The position numbers were made by a program, and so were the translations under genes. Shown here one piece after another: positions 1 through 5,872 of a stretch of 10,022 nt of DNA; within the stretch, counting starts at the first letter, position 1, and each line of letters starts with the position of its first letter. The notes beneath the pieces were generated by a model that was not told the origin of the DNA, made no database searches, and saw only the letters and a program-made list of their open reading frames with translations. Origin of the DNA: an uncultured bacterium (GTDB taxonomy: Bacteria; Desulfobacterota; Desulfobulbia; Desulfobulbales; Desulfobulbaceae); NCBI GenBank assembly GCA_903842475.1, contig CAIMMA010000117.1:1-10022 (forward strand), given 5' to 3'.

Positions 1-1199
1 CTTTGGCCGTGGTAGAGGACGCTGTCGCCATCCGGGGCCAGGGCGCGACGCAGGGTGACCGAGGTGTCTAGCTGTTCGCGTCGTTGATCAAAGCTGACGA
101 TCCGTACGTTTTCGGCGCAGGTGACGGTCCCCTGATCCGGTTGGGGGCCGTCGGGCTGGCTTGCTCCGGCCAGGATCTGCATCAGGGTCGATTTACCGCT
201 GCCGTTGCGGCCGAGCAGCCCCAGGCGCATGCCCGGTGTGAGGGTGATGTCCAGATTGGAAAACAGCGCCGGCCCGTCGAACCCTTTTGCCAGGCCAATG
301 GCGGTCAGTAGTTTTCTGGTCTTGCGCTGGGTGCTTTCAAAGGCGATGCCTACTTGGCCGGCGGAGCGATTTCGGGTGCGGACATCGCCCAGTCCTTCCT
401 GGAGCCGCCCCGCCTCCTCGATCCGGAACTTGGCTTTGGTGGTCCGTGCCTTGGGGCCGCGGCGCAGCCATTCGGTCTCCCGTTTGACCTTGTTGGCCAG
501 CCGTTCTTCCAGGTTCTGGCGCTGGAACAGGTAGTCTGCTTTTTTTTCAAGAAAGTCGGCGTAGCTCCCGCGGACCTGGAATGAGCCCTCGGGGTAGATC
601 GGGGCGAGTTCAATCACCCGGTTGACCGTGTTTTCCAGAAATCGGCGGTCATGGCTGACCATGAGCACTGCGGCCGGACTCTCGGGCAGGGTGGACCCCA
701 GCAAGTTTTCCAGCCAGAGGATGCCCTCGATGTCCAGATGGTTGGTGGGTTCGTCCATGATCAGGACATCGGGCCGGGTGACCAGGGCTCGGCAGATAGC
801 CAGCCGCTTGCGCCAGCCGCCGGACAGCAGGTGGACCGGTTGGTGGGGATCTGTAAATTGGGCGCGGCTCAACATGGCTTGCACCCGGTTGTATTGTTCT
901 GCTTCTTCGATGTCCAGGGTACGTGCCGCCTCGAAGAGGTTGTCGGTGCAGCTGGCTTCTTCGGTGAAGAGGTCCTCCTGGGCGACATAACTGATGCGGC
1001 TCAGTTTCTGGGCGAATACCGTGCCGCTGTCGGCCTGCTCGAGACCGCAGAAAATCTTGAGCAGGGTCGATTTGCCCGAGCCGTTGGGACCTATCAGGCC
1101 GGCTTTGTCGCCGGCGCTGAGCATCAGGGTGATATCGGAAAACAGGGTCTGGGCGCCAAAGGCCTTGGTCAGGCCCTGGCAGCTGAGGAGGGCGCACAT
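1..1199 (-). CDS. uup: ABC-F family ATPase, Uup-like (3' end outside window)
   Basis: Soluble tandem ATP-binding-cassette protein with no membrane segments, as in the ABC-F family, whose members act on ribosomes as translation factors. The first 399 residues are visible. Domain 1 has Walker A GPNGSGKST (37-45), a Q-loop Gln near 74, signature LSGGW (125-129), Walker B VLIMDE (145-150) followed by PTNHLD, and the switch His in SHD (182-184). A charged interdomain linker (about 215-285, with EWLRRGPKARTTKAKFRIEE) resembles the Uup linker, which reads like VWIRQGIKARRTRN. Domain 2 begins with Walker A GRNGSGKST (330-338). The second signature, second Walker B and any C-terminal coiled coil lie beyond position 1. 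The ATG at 1199 begins a typical N-terminus (MCALLSCQGLTKAFG), but the ribosome-binding site is weak. It starts 51 bases after the pheA stop on the same strand, so co-transcription is likely. ABC-F membership is firm; the Uup rather than EttA/YheS assignment rests on the linker and is less certain. Confidence 0.9.
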   Translation of the reverse strand, partial: MCALLSCQGLTKAFGAQTLFSDITLMLSAGDKAGLIGPNGSGKSTLLKIFCGLEQADSGTVFAQKLSRISYVAQEDLFTEEASCTDNLFEAARTLDIEEAEQYNRVQAMLSRAQFTDPHQPVHLLSGGWRKRLAICRALVTRPDVLIMDEPTNHLDIEGILWLENLLGSTLPESPAAVLMVSHDRRFLENTVNRVIELAPIYPEGSFQVRGSYADFLEKKADYLFQRQNLEERLANKVKRETEWLRRGPKARTTKAKFRIEEAGRLQEGLGDVRTRNRSAGQVGIAFESTQRKTRKLLTAIGLAKGFDGPALFSNLDITLTPGMRLGLLGRNGSGKSTLMQILAGASQPDGPQPDQGTVTCAENVRIVSFDQRREQLDTSVTLRRALAPDGDSVLYHGQ

Positions 1200-1250
1200 G
1201 GTGGTCTCGGGCTGGTTTGCAGAATTCCGGTGACGGCAGCTTCTGATTTA

Positions 1251-2354
1251 TCAGGCAATATCGCCGTTGAGGTTGATGTCATCGGCCCTGGGGTAGGAGC
1301 CGAGCACCTCGTAATAGGCGCAGATCTGTTTGAGGATATTGCAAGCCTCGTAGATGACCGGATCTTCAATGTGGCCGATCATGTCGAGGAAGAAAAGATA
1401 TTTCCATTGTTTATCCTTGGTGGGTCGGGACTCGATCTTGGCCAGGTCGATGTTCTTGGCAGAAAGAATGGTCAGGATTTCATTGAGGGCGCCGGGTCGG
1501 TTGATCAGGCCGATGAGAATCGAGGTCTTGTCGCAACCGCTTTTTTTCGGCGATCTGCGGCCGATGACCAGGAAACGGGTGGTGTTGCCCTGATAGTCCT
1601 CTATCCCCGGAACCACCACCTGCAAGCCGTAGGTGTTGACCGCCAGCGAGCTGGCGATGGCGCCGATGTTGGGGTTGTTGGCGGCCATCTGGGCGGCGGT
1701 GCCGGTGGAGAAGACATCGAGGGTGGGGATTTTGGGCAGATTTTTCCGCAGCCATTCCCGACACTGGGCCAGAGGCTGGGAATGCGAAGCCACCGTCTGG
1801 ATATCATCGATGTTGCCCGAACGGCAGACCAGGTTGTGGGTGATGGCCAGTTGGATTTCTCCGCAGATTTTAACCTTGAACTTAAGGAAGGCATCGAGGG
1901 AATAGGTGACCGCGCCTTCGATGGAATTTTCCACCGGCACAATCCCGTACTGGACCCGTTCCTTTTCGACTTCTTCAAAGACCTCGGCGATCGATTCCAT
2001 CGGCCGGTAATCGGCGGTCTGGCCGAAATATTTGACCCCGGCCAGATGGGAAAAGGTGGCCTCCGGACCAAGGTAGGCAACGATGGCCTTGCGCTGTGAC
2101 AGGCGGCAGGTGGTGATGATTTCATGGAAAATTGAACGGAGCGCCTTGTACGGGAAGATATCGTTATTGTTGATACGAAGTCGCTCGTAGATCTCCAACT
2201 CTCGCTGCGGGTCCCATTTGGCCCGGTTGGTTTCGCTTTTGAGCTGGCCGATGGTCTTGGCGCAACCTAGGCGTTCCTTTAATAATTCCAGGATGGTGTC
2301 GTCGATCTGGTCAATGCGCCCCCGCACCTGCGGGATGTTCTGTTTTTCGTCCAT
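1251..2354 (-). CDS. pheA: Bifunctional chorismate mutase / prephenate dehydratase (P-protein)
   Basis: Cytoplasmic enzyme of phenylalanine synthesis: chorismate to prephenate, then prephenate to phenylpyruvate. The 367 residues match the usual P-protein length. Residues 1-90 form an AroQ chorismate mutase helical domain (VRGRIDQIDDTILELLKERL at 10-29, K39 in IGQLKSE, RELEIYERL at 51-59). Residues 91-268 are the dehydratase, with YLGPEATFSH (94-103), VENSIEGAV (141-149), VASHSQPLAQC (188-198), TGTAAQMA (217-224) and the catalytic NTTRF (257-261). Residues 277-360 are an ACT domain with LINRPGAL (283-290) and IESRPT (307-312), the Phe-binding GALV/ESRP-type signatures, so feedback inhibition by phenylalanine is expected. 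I chose the ATG at 2354 because homology starts there. The frame stays open to a TTG at 2432, but that adds a low-complexity 26-residue leader without a ribosome-binding site. The 2354 ATG also lacks a clear Shine-Dalgarno, so leader structure may control translation. First gene of a likely pheA-uup transcript. Confidence 0.96.
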   Translation of the reverse strand: MDEKQNIPQVRGRIDQIDDTILELLKERLGCAKTIGQLKSETNRAKWDPQRELEIYERLRINNNDIFPYKALRSIFHEIITTCRLSQRKAIVAYLGPEATFSHLAGVKYFGQTADYRPMESIAEVFEEVEKERVQYGIVPVENSIEGAVTYSLDAFLKFKVKICGEIQLAITHNLVCRSGNIDDIQTVASHSQPLAQCREWLRKNLPKIPTLDVFSTGTAAQMAANNPNIGAIASSLAVNTYGLQVVVPGIEDYQGNTTRFLVIGRRSPKKSGCDKTSILIGLINRPGALNEILTILSAKNIDLAKIESRPTKDKQWKYLFFLDMIGHIEDPVIYEACNILKQICAYYEVLGSYPRADDINLNGDIA

Positions 2355-2382
2355 GGTCTTTGCGTGTTCAGAGGATGTCGTT

Positions 2383-2424
2383 GTTCGGGATGAGCCGAAC
2401 CCGGGATGAAAACCCAAGGTTCGG
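2383..2424 (-). promoter_or_regulatory. pheA leader: two mutually exclusive hairpins
   Basis: Read in the pheA mRNA direction, segment 1 CCGAACC (2424-2418) is complementary to segment 2 GGTTCGG (2401-2395). An inner GGG/CCC pair and a 7-base loop extend that stem. Segment 2 (GTTCGG, 2400-2395) is also perfectly complementary to segment 3 CCGAAC (2388-2383) with a 6-base loop. Both stems therefore compete for the same strand, as in attenuators and riboswitch-like leaders. No U-tract follows segment 3 and I found no Phe-rich leader peptide, so classical transcription attenuation is not supported. Effects on translation or mRNA stability are possible. The pairing is seen directly; the regulatory role is inference. 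Confidence 0.4.
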
Positions 2425-2426
2425 GC

Positions 2427-2491
2427 CGACAAGGTTTAATGTGCCGGTTCGCTTGGCAATTCGTGGGGCCGGCGAATTTATTAAACCGTCG
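2427..2491. repeat. Nested inverted repeats at the start of the pheA leader
   Basis: GGTTTAAT (2433-2440) pairs perfectly with ATTAAACC (2480-2487). The arms continue with CGAC (2427-2430) and GTCG (2488-2491) after a 2-base bulge. Inside, AATTCG (2458-2463) pairs with CGAATT (2473-2478). It begins right at the expected pheA transcription start, so it could be an operator-type dyad or a 5'-end stem that protects the mRNA. Function unknown. Confidence 0.45.
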
Positions 2492-2520
2492 ACTATAGCA
2501 TTCTTGTCGGCGTAAGGGAA
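2492..2520 (-). promoter_or_regulatory. Probable extended -10 sigma-70 promoter for pheA
   Basis: On the minus strand TATAGT (2497-2492) is preceded by TGC, which gives the extended -10 pattern TGnTATAnT. A weak -35 TTCCCT (2520-2515) lies 17 bases upstream. Transcription would start near 2485, leaving a leader of about 130 bases before pheA. The -10 is good and the -35 poor, which fits an extended -10 promoter. Confidence 0.5.
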
Positions 2521-2534
2521 TACATAAGGTTTAG

Positions 2535-2663
2535 ATGTCCGTCATCCAGCTGGGAAAAACGTACATTGGTATCCTGGCCCACTGTGAAAAAAAATCAGGA
2601 TTAAAACGTGAGGCCCGGATTGTCGTGATGGTTGCTTTTTCGATTGTGTTTGCAACGGGATAG
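2535..2663 (+). CDS. Possible 42-residue small ORF, unknown
   Basis: An ATG five bases after a TAAGG ribosome-binding-like site opens a 42-codon frame. It begins MSVIQLGKTYIGILAH, has a basic middle and a hydrophobic C-terminal stretch (ARIVVMVAFSIVFATG) that could be a short membrane segment. It sits alone between the divergent pheA and RRM-gene promoters. I do not recognise it, and a frame this short can easily occur by chance. Confidence 0.15.
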   Translation: MSVIQLGKTYIGILAHCEKKSGLKREARIVVMVAFSIVFATG

Positions 2664-2761
2664 CGGTGTGGATTGTTGACAGGGGGGTGTTTCTTTCCTG
2701 GCTTTATCGGCACCGATGCCGTGGCCCATGTGAAGAGCGCTCTCAATTGAGAATTATTAAC

Positions 2762-2790
2762 TTGTAACGGCAAGAAATCTGGTGTATTAT
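2762..2790 (+). promoter_or_regulatory. Sigma-70 promoter for the RRM protein gene
   Basis: TTGTAA (2762-2767), a 17-base spacer and TATTAT (2785-2790) make a near-consensus sigma-70 promoter. Transcription would start near 2797, about 100 bases before the ATG at 2897. The strong boxes and optimal spacing make this the best-supported promoter in the window. Confidence 0.65.
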
Positions 2791-2796
2791 AAGCCG

Positions 2797-2896
2797 ATAA
2801 ATCAAATAGCATTTTCTTTTTCTGATATCTTGCGCTGTAATTTCATATCATTCGATACCTTAAAAGTTTTTGCTGATCACCCCCAGAAGATTAAGC
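2797..2896 (+). promoter_or_regulatory. Long AU-rich 5' leader of the RRM protein gene
   Basis: The predicted leader is about 100 bases, AT-rich, and contains an inverted repeat TGATAT (2823-2828) / ATATCA (2845-2850). The ribosome-binding site is only a purine run, AGAAGA (2885-2890). Long unstructured-to-weakly-folded leaders are typical of temperature-responsive RNA-chaperone genes. Such regulation is inferred here, not shown. Confidence 0.35.
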
Positions 2897-3163
2897 ATGA
2901 AACTTTTCATTGGTAGTCTCCCTTATAATATAACCGAGCCTGAGCTTTCTGAACTTTGCGGCAAGTTTGGCAGCGTGGTCAGTGCCAAGCTTATTGTCGA
3001 TCAGTTTTCGGGGCAATCAAAAGGCTTTGGTTTTGTCGAGATGTCCAGCAGGTCGGAAGGGCACAAGGCAATGGACGGGCTGAACGGTAAAGAATACAAT
3101 CATCGCACGCTGGTCTGTAACGAGGCGAAGCCTCCGGCAAAAAAAGGCCAACGCCGCAGATAA
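2897..3163 (+). CDS. Single-RRM RNA-binding protein
   Basis: An 88-residue protein made almost entirely of one RNA recognition motif. RNP2 is LFIGSL (residues 3-8) and RNP1 is KGFGFVEM (42-49), with the expected beta-alpha-beta spacing. A short basic tail (PPAKKGQRRR) replaces the glycine-rich tail of the cyanobacterial and plant relatives. Bacterial proteins of this type bind single-stranded RNA and are often cold-induced; targets are generally unknown. The ATG at 2897 is chosen because the RRM beta-1 strand starts at residue 2. An upstream TTG at 2870 would add nine residues with no ribosome-binding site. It is the first of a plus-strand run of RNA-handling genes (helicase, cold-shock protein), which supports a role in RNA remodelling. 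The RNP aromatic residues F44 and F46 needed for RNA stacking are present. Confidence 0.93.
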   Translation: MKLFIGSLPYNITEPELSELCGKFGSVVSAKLIVDQFSGQSKGFGFVEMSSRSEGHKAMDGLNGKEYNHRTLVCNEAKPPAKKGQRRR

Positions 3164-3168
3164 GGTTT

Positions 3169-3197
3169 TTGTTATCCCCCTCCCTCAATATCACAAT
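3169..3197 (+). promoter_or_regulatory. Weak candidate promoter for the helicase gene
   Basis: TTGTTA (3169-3174), 17 bases, then CACAAT (3192-3197). Each box matches the sigma-70 consensus at four of six positions. If used, the helicase mRNA would have a leader of about 210 bases that includes the hairpins at 3211-3306. Tentative. Confidence 0.2.
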
Positions 3198-3210
3198 CTA
3201 ATTACGTGCC

Positions 3211-3258
3211 TATCAGACATTGGACTGATAAACCCGCCAAGGGGACCATTTGCTGGTC
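3211..3258 (+). repeat. Two small hairpins between the RRM gene and the helicase gene
   Basis: TATCAG (3211-3216) pairs with CTGATA (3225-3230) around an 8-base loop. GACCA (3244-3248) pairs with TGGTC (3254-3258) around TTTGC. Neither is followed by a T-run. They lie in either the 3' end of the RRM transcript or the helicase leader. Confidence 0.4.
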
Positions 3259-3282
3259 GCTTGTCGTGGAAGCACGATCTTT

Positions 3283-3306
3283 CTGCTGCAGCCGCGGCAG
3301 GTTTTT
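3283..3306 (+). terminator. Rho-independent terminator or attenuator before the helicase gene
   Basis: CTGCTGC (3283-3289), loop AGCC, then GCGGCAG (3294-3300) form a 7-bp stem with one G-U pair, followed directly by GTTTTT. It lies 120 bases after the RRM gene stop and 110 bases before the helicase start. It may simply end the RRM transcript, or act as a conditional terminator in the helicase leader. Confidence 0.6.
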
Positions 3307-3415
3307 ATCCAAAATTTCAAGCTGTCAACAAGTATTCGTCGCCAGAGATCCTGCGTTGCAACAATGTGCAGTGAACTGATCATGGAACAAACTCTGTTTG
3401 ATGGCAGGAGTAGTA

Positions 3416-4684
3416 ATGAGTTTTAACGATTTTAATTTTAACACCCACATTTCCAAAGCAATTCAGGAGTGTGGTTACACCGCCCCTACCCCTATCCAAA
3501 AGCAGGCTATTACCCCCATTCTTGAGCGGCGTGATCTTCTAGGACTGGCGCAGACCGGAACCGGGAAGACCGCGGCGTTTATCCTGCCGACCGTACAGCA
3601 CCTCATGGCAACTTCCGGGAAGCACGTCAGGGTTTTGATTGTTGCCCCGACCCGGGAATTGGCCGAGCAGATTAACGATTTCACCAAGACTATTATCCAG
3701 GGCACCCGTCTACGGACCATGGCTATCTATGGTGGGGTCAGCAAACTGGCCCAGGTCACCAGGATTCGTAATGGCGTCGATATCGTGGTTGCTTGCCCTG
3801 GACGACTGCTGGATATCGTCAATGATAAAGCGATCGATCTGAGTCATGTCGAGACGTTGATCCTGGATGAGGCCGATCACATGTTCGACAAGGGATTTCT
3901 TCCCGATATCCGGAGGATATTGCGACAGATTCCCCGGGAACGGCAATCGCTGGTTTTCTCCGCGACCATGCCGGGTGAAATCAGGCATCTTGCCGAGGAT
4001 ATTCTGAACAATCCGGTAACCGTGCAGATCAATCCCTCCCGTTCGGTCAAGAGCATTTCTCATCAAGTATATGCCGTCGAGCAGGGGCAAAAAACCGAAC
4101 TACTCGTGCATCTGCTCAAACTCGATCATATCGAAACCACCTTGGTTTTTACCCGCACCAAGTTTAAAGCAAAGAATTTGGCGCTCAAGCTGACCCAAGC
4201 CGGTTTCAAAGCCACTTCGCTCCAGGGTAATCTTTCTCAGAACAAACGGCAGGAGGCGCTGGACGGCTTTAAAGACGGCACCTTCAAAATCCTGGTGGCC
4301 ACCGATATCGCTGCCCGCGGGATTGATGTCACCGGTATTTCCCATGTCATCAATTATGATATGCCGGATACCGCCGAGGCGTATATTCACCGTACCGGCC
4401 GCACCGGTCGGGCTGCCTGTACCGGTGAGGCCCTGACCTTTGCCACGCATGAAGATAATCGGATGGTTCGAACCATTGAGCAGTCTTTAGATGGTAAAAT
4501 GCAACGTCAGCCGGTTGACCCTGCCGTGTTGGCTTCCCGGCACGCCGAACCGGACGTCCGCTCCAACGAGCGCGGCCGAAGAATGCCGGCCGGCAACAAA
4601 ACCAAAACCGCTTCAAGCTCGCCGCGTCCGCGCAATCGATCAGCCGCCGCAGGCGTCTTCGGTTTTACCGGCCGTTCCAAATAA
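3416..4684 (+). CDS. rhlE: DEAD-box ATP-dependent RNA helicase, RhlE-type
   Basis: A 422-residue cytoplasmic RNA helicase expected to unwind short RNA duplexes in ribosome assembly, mRNA decay or cold adaptation. All signature motifs are intact: Q motif YTAPTPIQ (21-28), motif I AQTGTGKT (45-52), Ia PTRELA (78-83), GG (106-107), CPGR (127-130), II DEAD (151-154), III SAT (182-184), IV LVFTRT (243-248), V ATDIAARGID (295-304) and VI HRTGRTGRA (325-333). After the two RecA domains comes a short basic, disordered tail (about 370-422), as in RhlE, and no CsdA/DbpA-type RNA-binding domain. The start at 3416 is fixed by an AGGAG (3406-3410) five bases upstream; ATGs further upstream lack one. The gene lies between an RRM protein and a cold-shock protein, which suggests a shared cold-response role. 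Family assignment is firm. The RhlE label is by overall pattern; bacteria often have several paralogues. Confidence 0.93.
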   Translation: MSFNDFNFNTHISKAIQECGYTAPTPIQKQAITPILERRDLLGLAQTGTGKTAAFILPTVQHLMATSGKHVRVLIVAPTRELAEQINDFTKTIIQGTRLRTMAIYGGVSKLAQVTRIRNGVDIVVACPGRLLDIVNDKAIDLSHVETLILDEADHMFDKGFLPDIRRILRQIPRERQSLVFSATMPGEIRHLAEDILNNPVTVQINPSRSVKSISHQVYAVEQGQKTELLVHLLKLDHIETTLVFTRTKFKAKNLALKLTQAGFKATSLQGNLSQNKRQEALDGFKDGTFKILVATDIAARGIDVTGISHVINYDMPDTAEAYIHRTGRTGRAACTGEALTFATHEDNRMVRTIEQSLDGKMQRQPVDPAVLASRHAEPDVRSNERGRRMPAGNKTKTASSSPRPRNRSAAAGVFGFTGRSK

Positions 4685-4714
4685 GCACCGGGCTTGATGC
4701 AATACATTTATATT

Positions 4715-4741
4715 ACTGCATGATCAGTTCGATCCTGCAGT
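4715..4741 (+). repeat. Strong hairpin in the helicase-csp spacer
   Basis: ACTGCA (4715-4720), one mismatch, GATC, loop AGTTC, GATC, then TGCAGT (4736-4741) fold into about 10 bp with one T/C mismatch. No T-run follows, so it is not a standard terminator. It could stabilise the helicase mRNA 3' end, work with Rho, or form part of the csp leader. Confidence 0.5.
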
Positions 4742-4751
4742 GTATTACCAA

Positions 4752-4770
4752 TGGTCCCAAAGTGGGGCCA
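4752..4770 (+). promoter_or_regulatory. Hairpin in the cold-shock gene leader
   Basis: TGGTCCC (4752-4758), loop AAAGT, GGGGCCA (4764-4770) form a 7-bp stem with one G-T pair, 50 bases upstream of the csp start. I could not identify a convincing csp promoter in 4685-4819, although the stretch 4700-4716 is very AT-rich. Structured csp leaders act as temperature-dependent switches in other bacteria; here that is inference. Confidence 0.35.
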
Positions 4771-4819
4771 ACCACCCAACTGTGTGACATGTTCGCACGA
4801 CGAAAAAGGAGTAGTTACA

Positions 4820-5020
4820 ATGGCTGAAGGAACTGTAAAATGGTTTAATGATTCTAAGGGTTTTGGCTTTATCGAGCAAGATGGTGGCAAGGATGTATTC
4901 GTACATCATTCCGCTATCCAGGCTGACGGGTTCAAATCTCTCCAGGAGGGAGAGCGCGTCAGCTTCAATGTTGTGGATGGTGCCAAAGGCCCGTCTGCTG
5001 CAAATGTCGTAAAGCGCTGA
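4820..5020 (+). CDS. cspA: Cold-shock protein, CspA family
   Basis: A 66-residue single cold-shock domain (OB fold) that binds single-stranded RNA and DNA and acts as an RNA chaperone or transcription antiterminator. RNP1 is KGFGFI (residues 13-18) and RNP2 is VFVHH (26-30). The start TVKWFN (5-10) and the end GPSAANV (57-63) are canonical. The length matches the family. The ATG at 4820 has a strong AAGGAG (4806-4811) eight bases upstream. The frame extends 23 codons further upstream, but that part covers the leader hairpin and is not homologous to anything expected. A perfect intrinsic terminator follows 22 bases after the stop. Paralogues are common, so cspA is a family name, and whether this copy is cold-induced cannot be read from the sequence. 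Confidence 0.96.
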   Translation: MAEGTVKWFNDSKGFGFIEQDGGKDVFVHHSAIQADGFKSLQEGERVSFNVVDGAKGPSAANVVKR

Positions 5021-5042
5021 TCTTGAGTCTGTCGTGATATTA

Positions 5043-5065
5043 AAACCCCGCCTCGTGCGGGGTTT
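5043..5065 (+). terminator. Intrinsic terminator after the cold-shock gene
   Basis: AAACCCCGC (5043-5051), loop CTCGT, GCGGGGTTT (5057-5065) form a perfect 9-bp stem that runs into a T-rich tail (GTTGTTTGT). It ends the csp transcript, with possible readthrough into the small gene at 5110. Confidence 0.85.
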
Positions 5066-5109
5066 GTTGTTTGTATTACTTCAACCACCGATACCAACGG
5101 GAGAGAGTC

Positions 5110-5316
5110 TTGGCCAAACGAACTAACTATAAACACGAAAAACGGACCAAAGAGCTGGATAAGCAGAAAAAGAAAGAAGCAAAGAAAGAACGGAAACTCA
5201 GCAAGGAACGAACGGATTCGGACGATGATCAATTCGTGGAGAATCCTCTCGGCGTGGAAGAGGGCGGAGTTGAGCAACTCGACGGTGAGCAGCCCGGAGC
5301 CGTTGAACAACCGTAA
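5110..5316 (+). CDS. Small, highly charged conserved-type protein of unknown function
   Basis: A 68-residue protein with an unusual charge layout. Residues 1-35 are very rich in Lys/Arg/Glu (MAKRTNYKHEKRTKELDKQK onward) and likely form one long helix. Residues 36-68 are acidic (SDDD, then Glu/Gly/Pro-rich). I recall the MAKR-x-NY-K pattern followed by a lysine-rich helix in short hypothetical proteins of Proteobacteria, sometimes near csp genes, but no function is known to me. The start is a TTG at 5110 after a GGGAGAG purine run (5099-5105). The same frame opens at another TTG (5071) that would lie against the csp terminator. It starts 44 bases after that terminator and shows no promoter of its own, so it may depend on readthrough from csp. 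A nucleic-acid or ribosome-associated role is only a guess. Confidence 0.65.
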   Translation: MAKRTNYKHEKRTKELDKQKKKEAKKERKLSKERTDSDDDQFVENPLGVEEGGVEQLDGEQPGAVEQP

Positions 5317-5325
5317 TCGCTACCT

Positions 5326-5348
5326 TCCCGATTCTTCTCGTTTCGGGA
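5326..5348 (+). repeat. Small hairpin just after the charged-protein gene
   Basis: TCCCGA (5326-5331) pairs with TCGGGA (5343-5348) around an 11-base loop, 10 bases after the stop. It lacks a T-run, so it is at most a weak terminator. Confidence 0.3.
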
Positions 5349-5632
5349 TTCAGGCCATGGGTTGCACATAAAGAGAATGGCGCATTTCGTAGAAGAAGGC
5401 AGGCATCTTTAAGATACGTCACCTTTTCTTTACAGCGCCCTCGTAACGTCGCAACATCTTTATAGCCCTCTGGTCGATGGAAGGTTTTTTCTCCCTTGGT
5501 GAGCATTGCCCTTGCCAAGGTCAGGAATACGCAGGTAACGTTCCCCGGCATCACTCATTTCCTGCCTCGTTCCGCTTGTTTTTCAGGCCTTCCCGGCATG
5601 TATCCCTGACAACGCCCCCCCCCTTTGGTTTT
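5349..5632. other. Gene-poor spacer with a C9 tract
   Basis: I see no convincing gene here. A minus-strand frame (start near 5551 after AGGA) runs left into the charged-protein gene on the opposite strand and has no recognisable motif. A small hairpin lies at 5495-5519 (CTTGG/CCAAG with inner pairs). A run of nine C lies at 5615-5623. The stretch is AT-richer than the his and murU-like genes to its right. Confidence 0.4.
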
Positions 5633-5872
5633 TCATACGATCCGCAGTTCTCGCAAAGCGGTATCGAGATCGGTGTGTAGTTCCTCCACGGTTTCATGAA
5701 AAATATCAGCGCCTGCGGAGAAATGAAGCGGGATAGTGTTGAGTGCCTCCGGAATATAAGGGAAAAGTTTTTGCAAGTTAACGATTCGGTTTCTGGTAAG
5801 TAGGGAAAAGTCCGTCGGCGTTAACGTCTGTGCCACTGTCTCGCCCAAGGTCGGGATGGATTGGGTGGACAC
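5633..5872 (-). CDS. Doubtful ORF downstream of the PilZ gene
   Basis: An open frame of about 80 codons lies downstream of the PilZ stop, with the possible start GTG at 5872. The part around DFSLLTRNRIVNLQKLFPYI and the C-terminal FHETVEELHTDLDTALREL look protein-like, with an amphipathic terminal helix. However, no ribosome-binding site precedes any start, and the frame upstream is open into the PilZ gene on the same strand in another frame. I do not recognise it. It may be a decayed gene fragment. Confidence 0.22.
   Translation of the reverse strand: MSTQSIPTLGETVAQTLTPTDFSLLTRNRIVNLQKLFPYIPEALNTIPLHFSAGADIFHETVEELHTDLDTALRELRIV

Noticed and set aside
651..2099. Plus-strand open frame of 482 codons
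   Set aside because: It lies opposite uup and pheA and has no recognisable motif; it is the mirror of GC-rich coding sequence.
2676..2681. Perfect TTGACA as a -35 box
   Set aside because: No acceptable -10 box lies 16-19 bases downstream.
2531..2812. Minus-strand 93-codon frame upstream of pheA
   Set aside because: It would run through the strong RRM-gene promoter, and shows no motif and no ribosome-binding site.
5198..5551. Minus-strand frame with an AGGA-type ribosome-binding site
   Set aside because: Its second half is antisense to the charged small protein gene, and no domain or family pattern is visible. Kept only as a note in the spacer entry.
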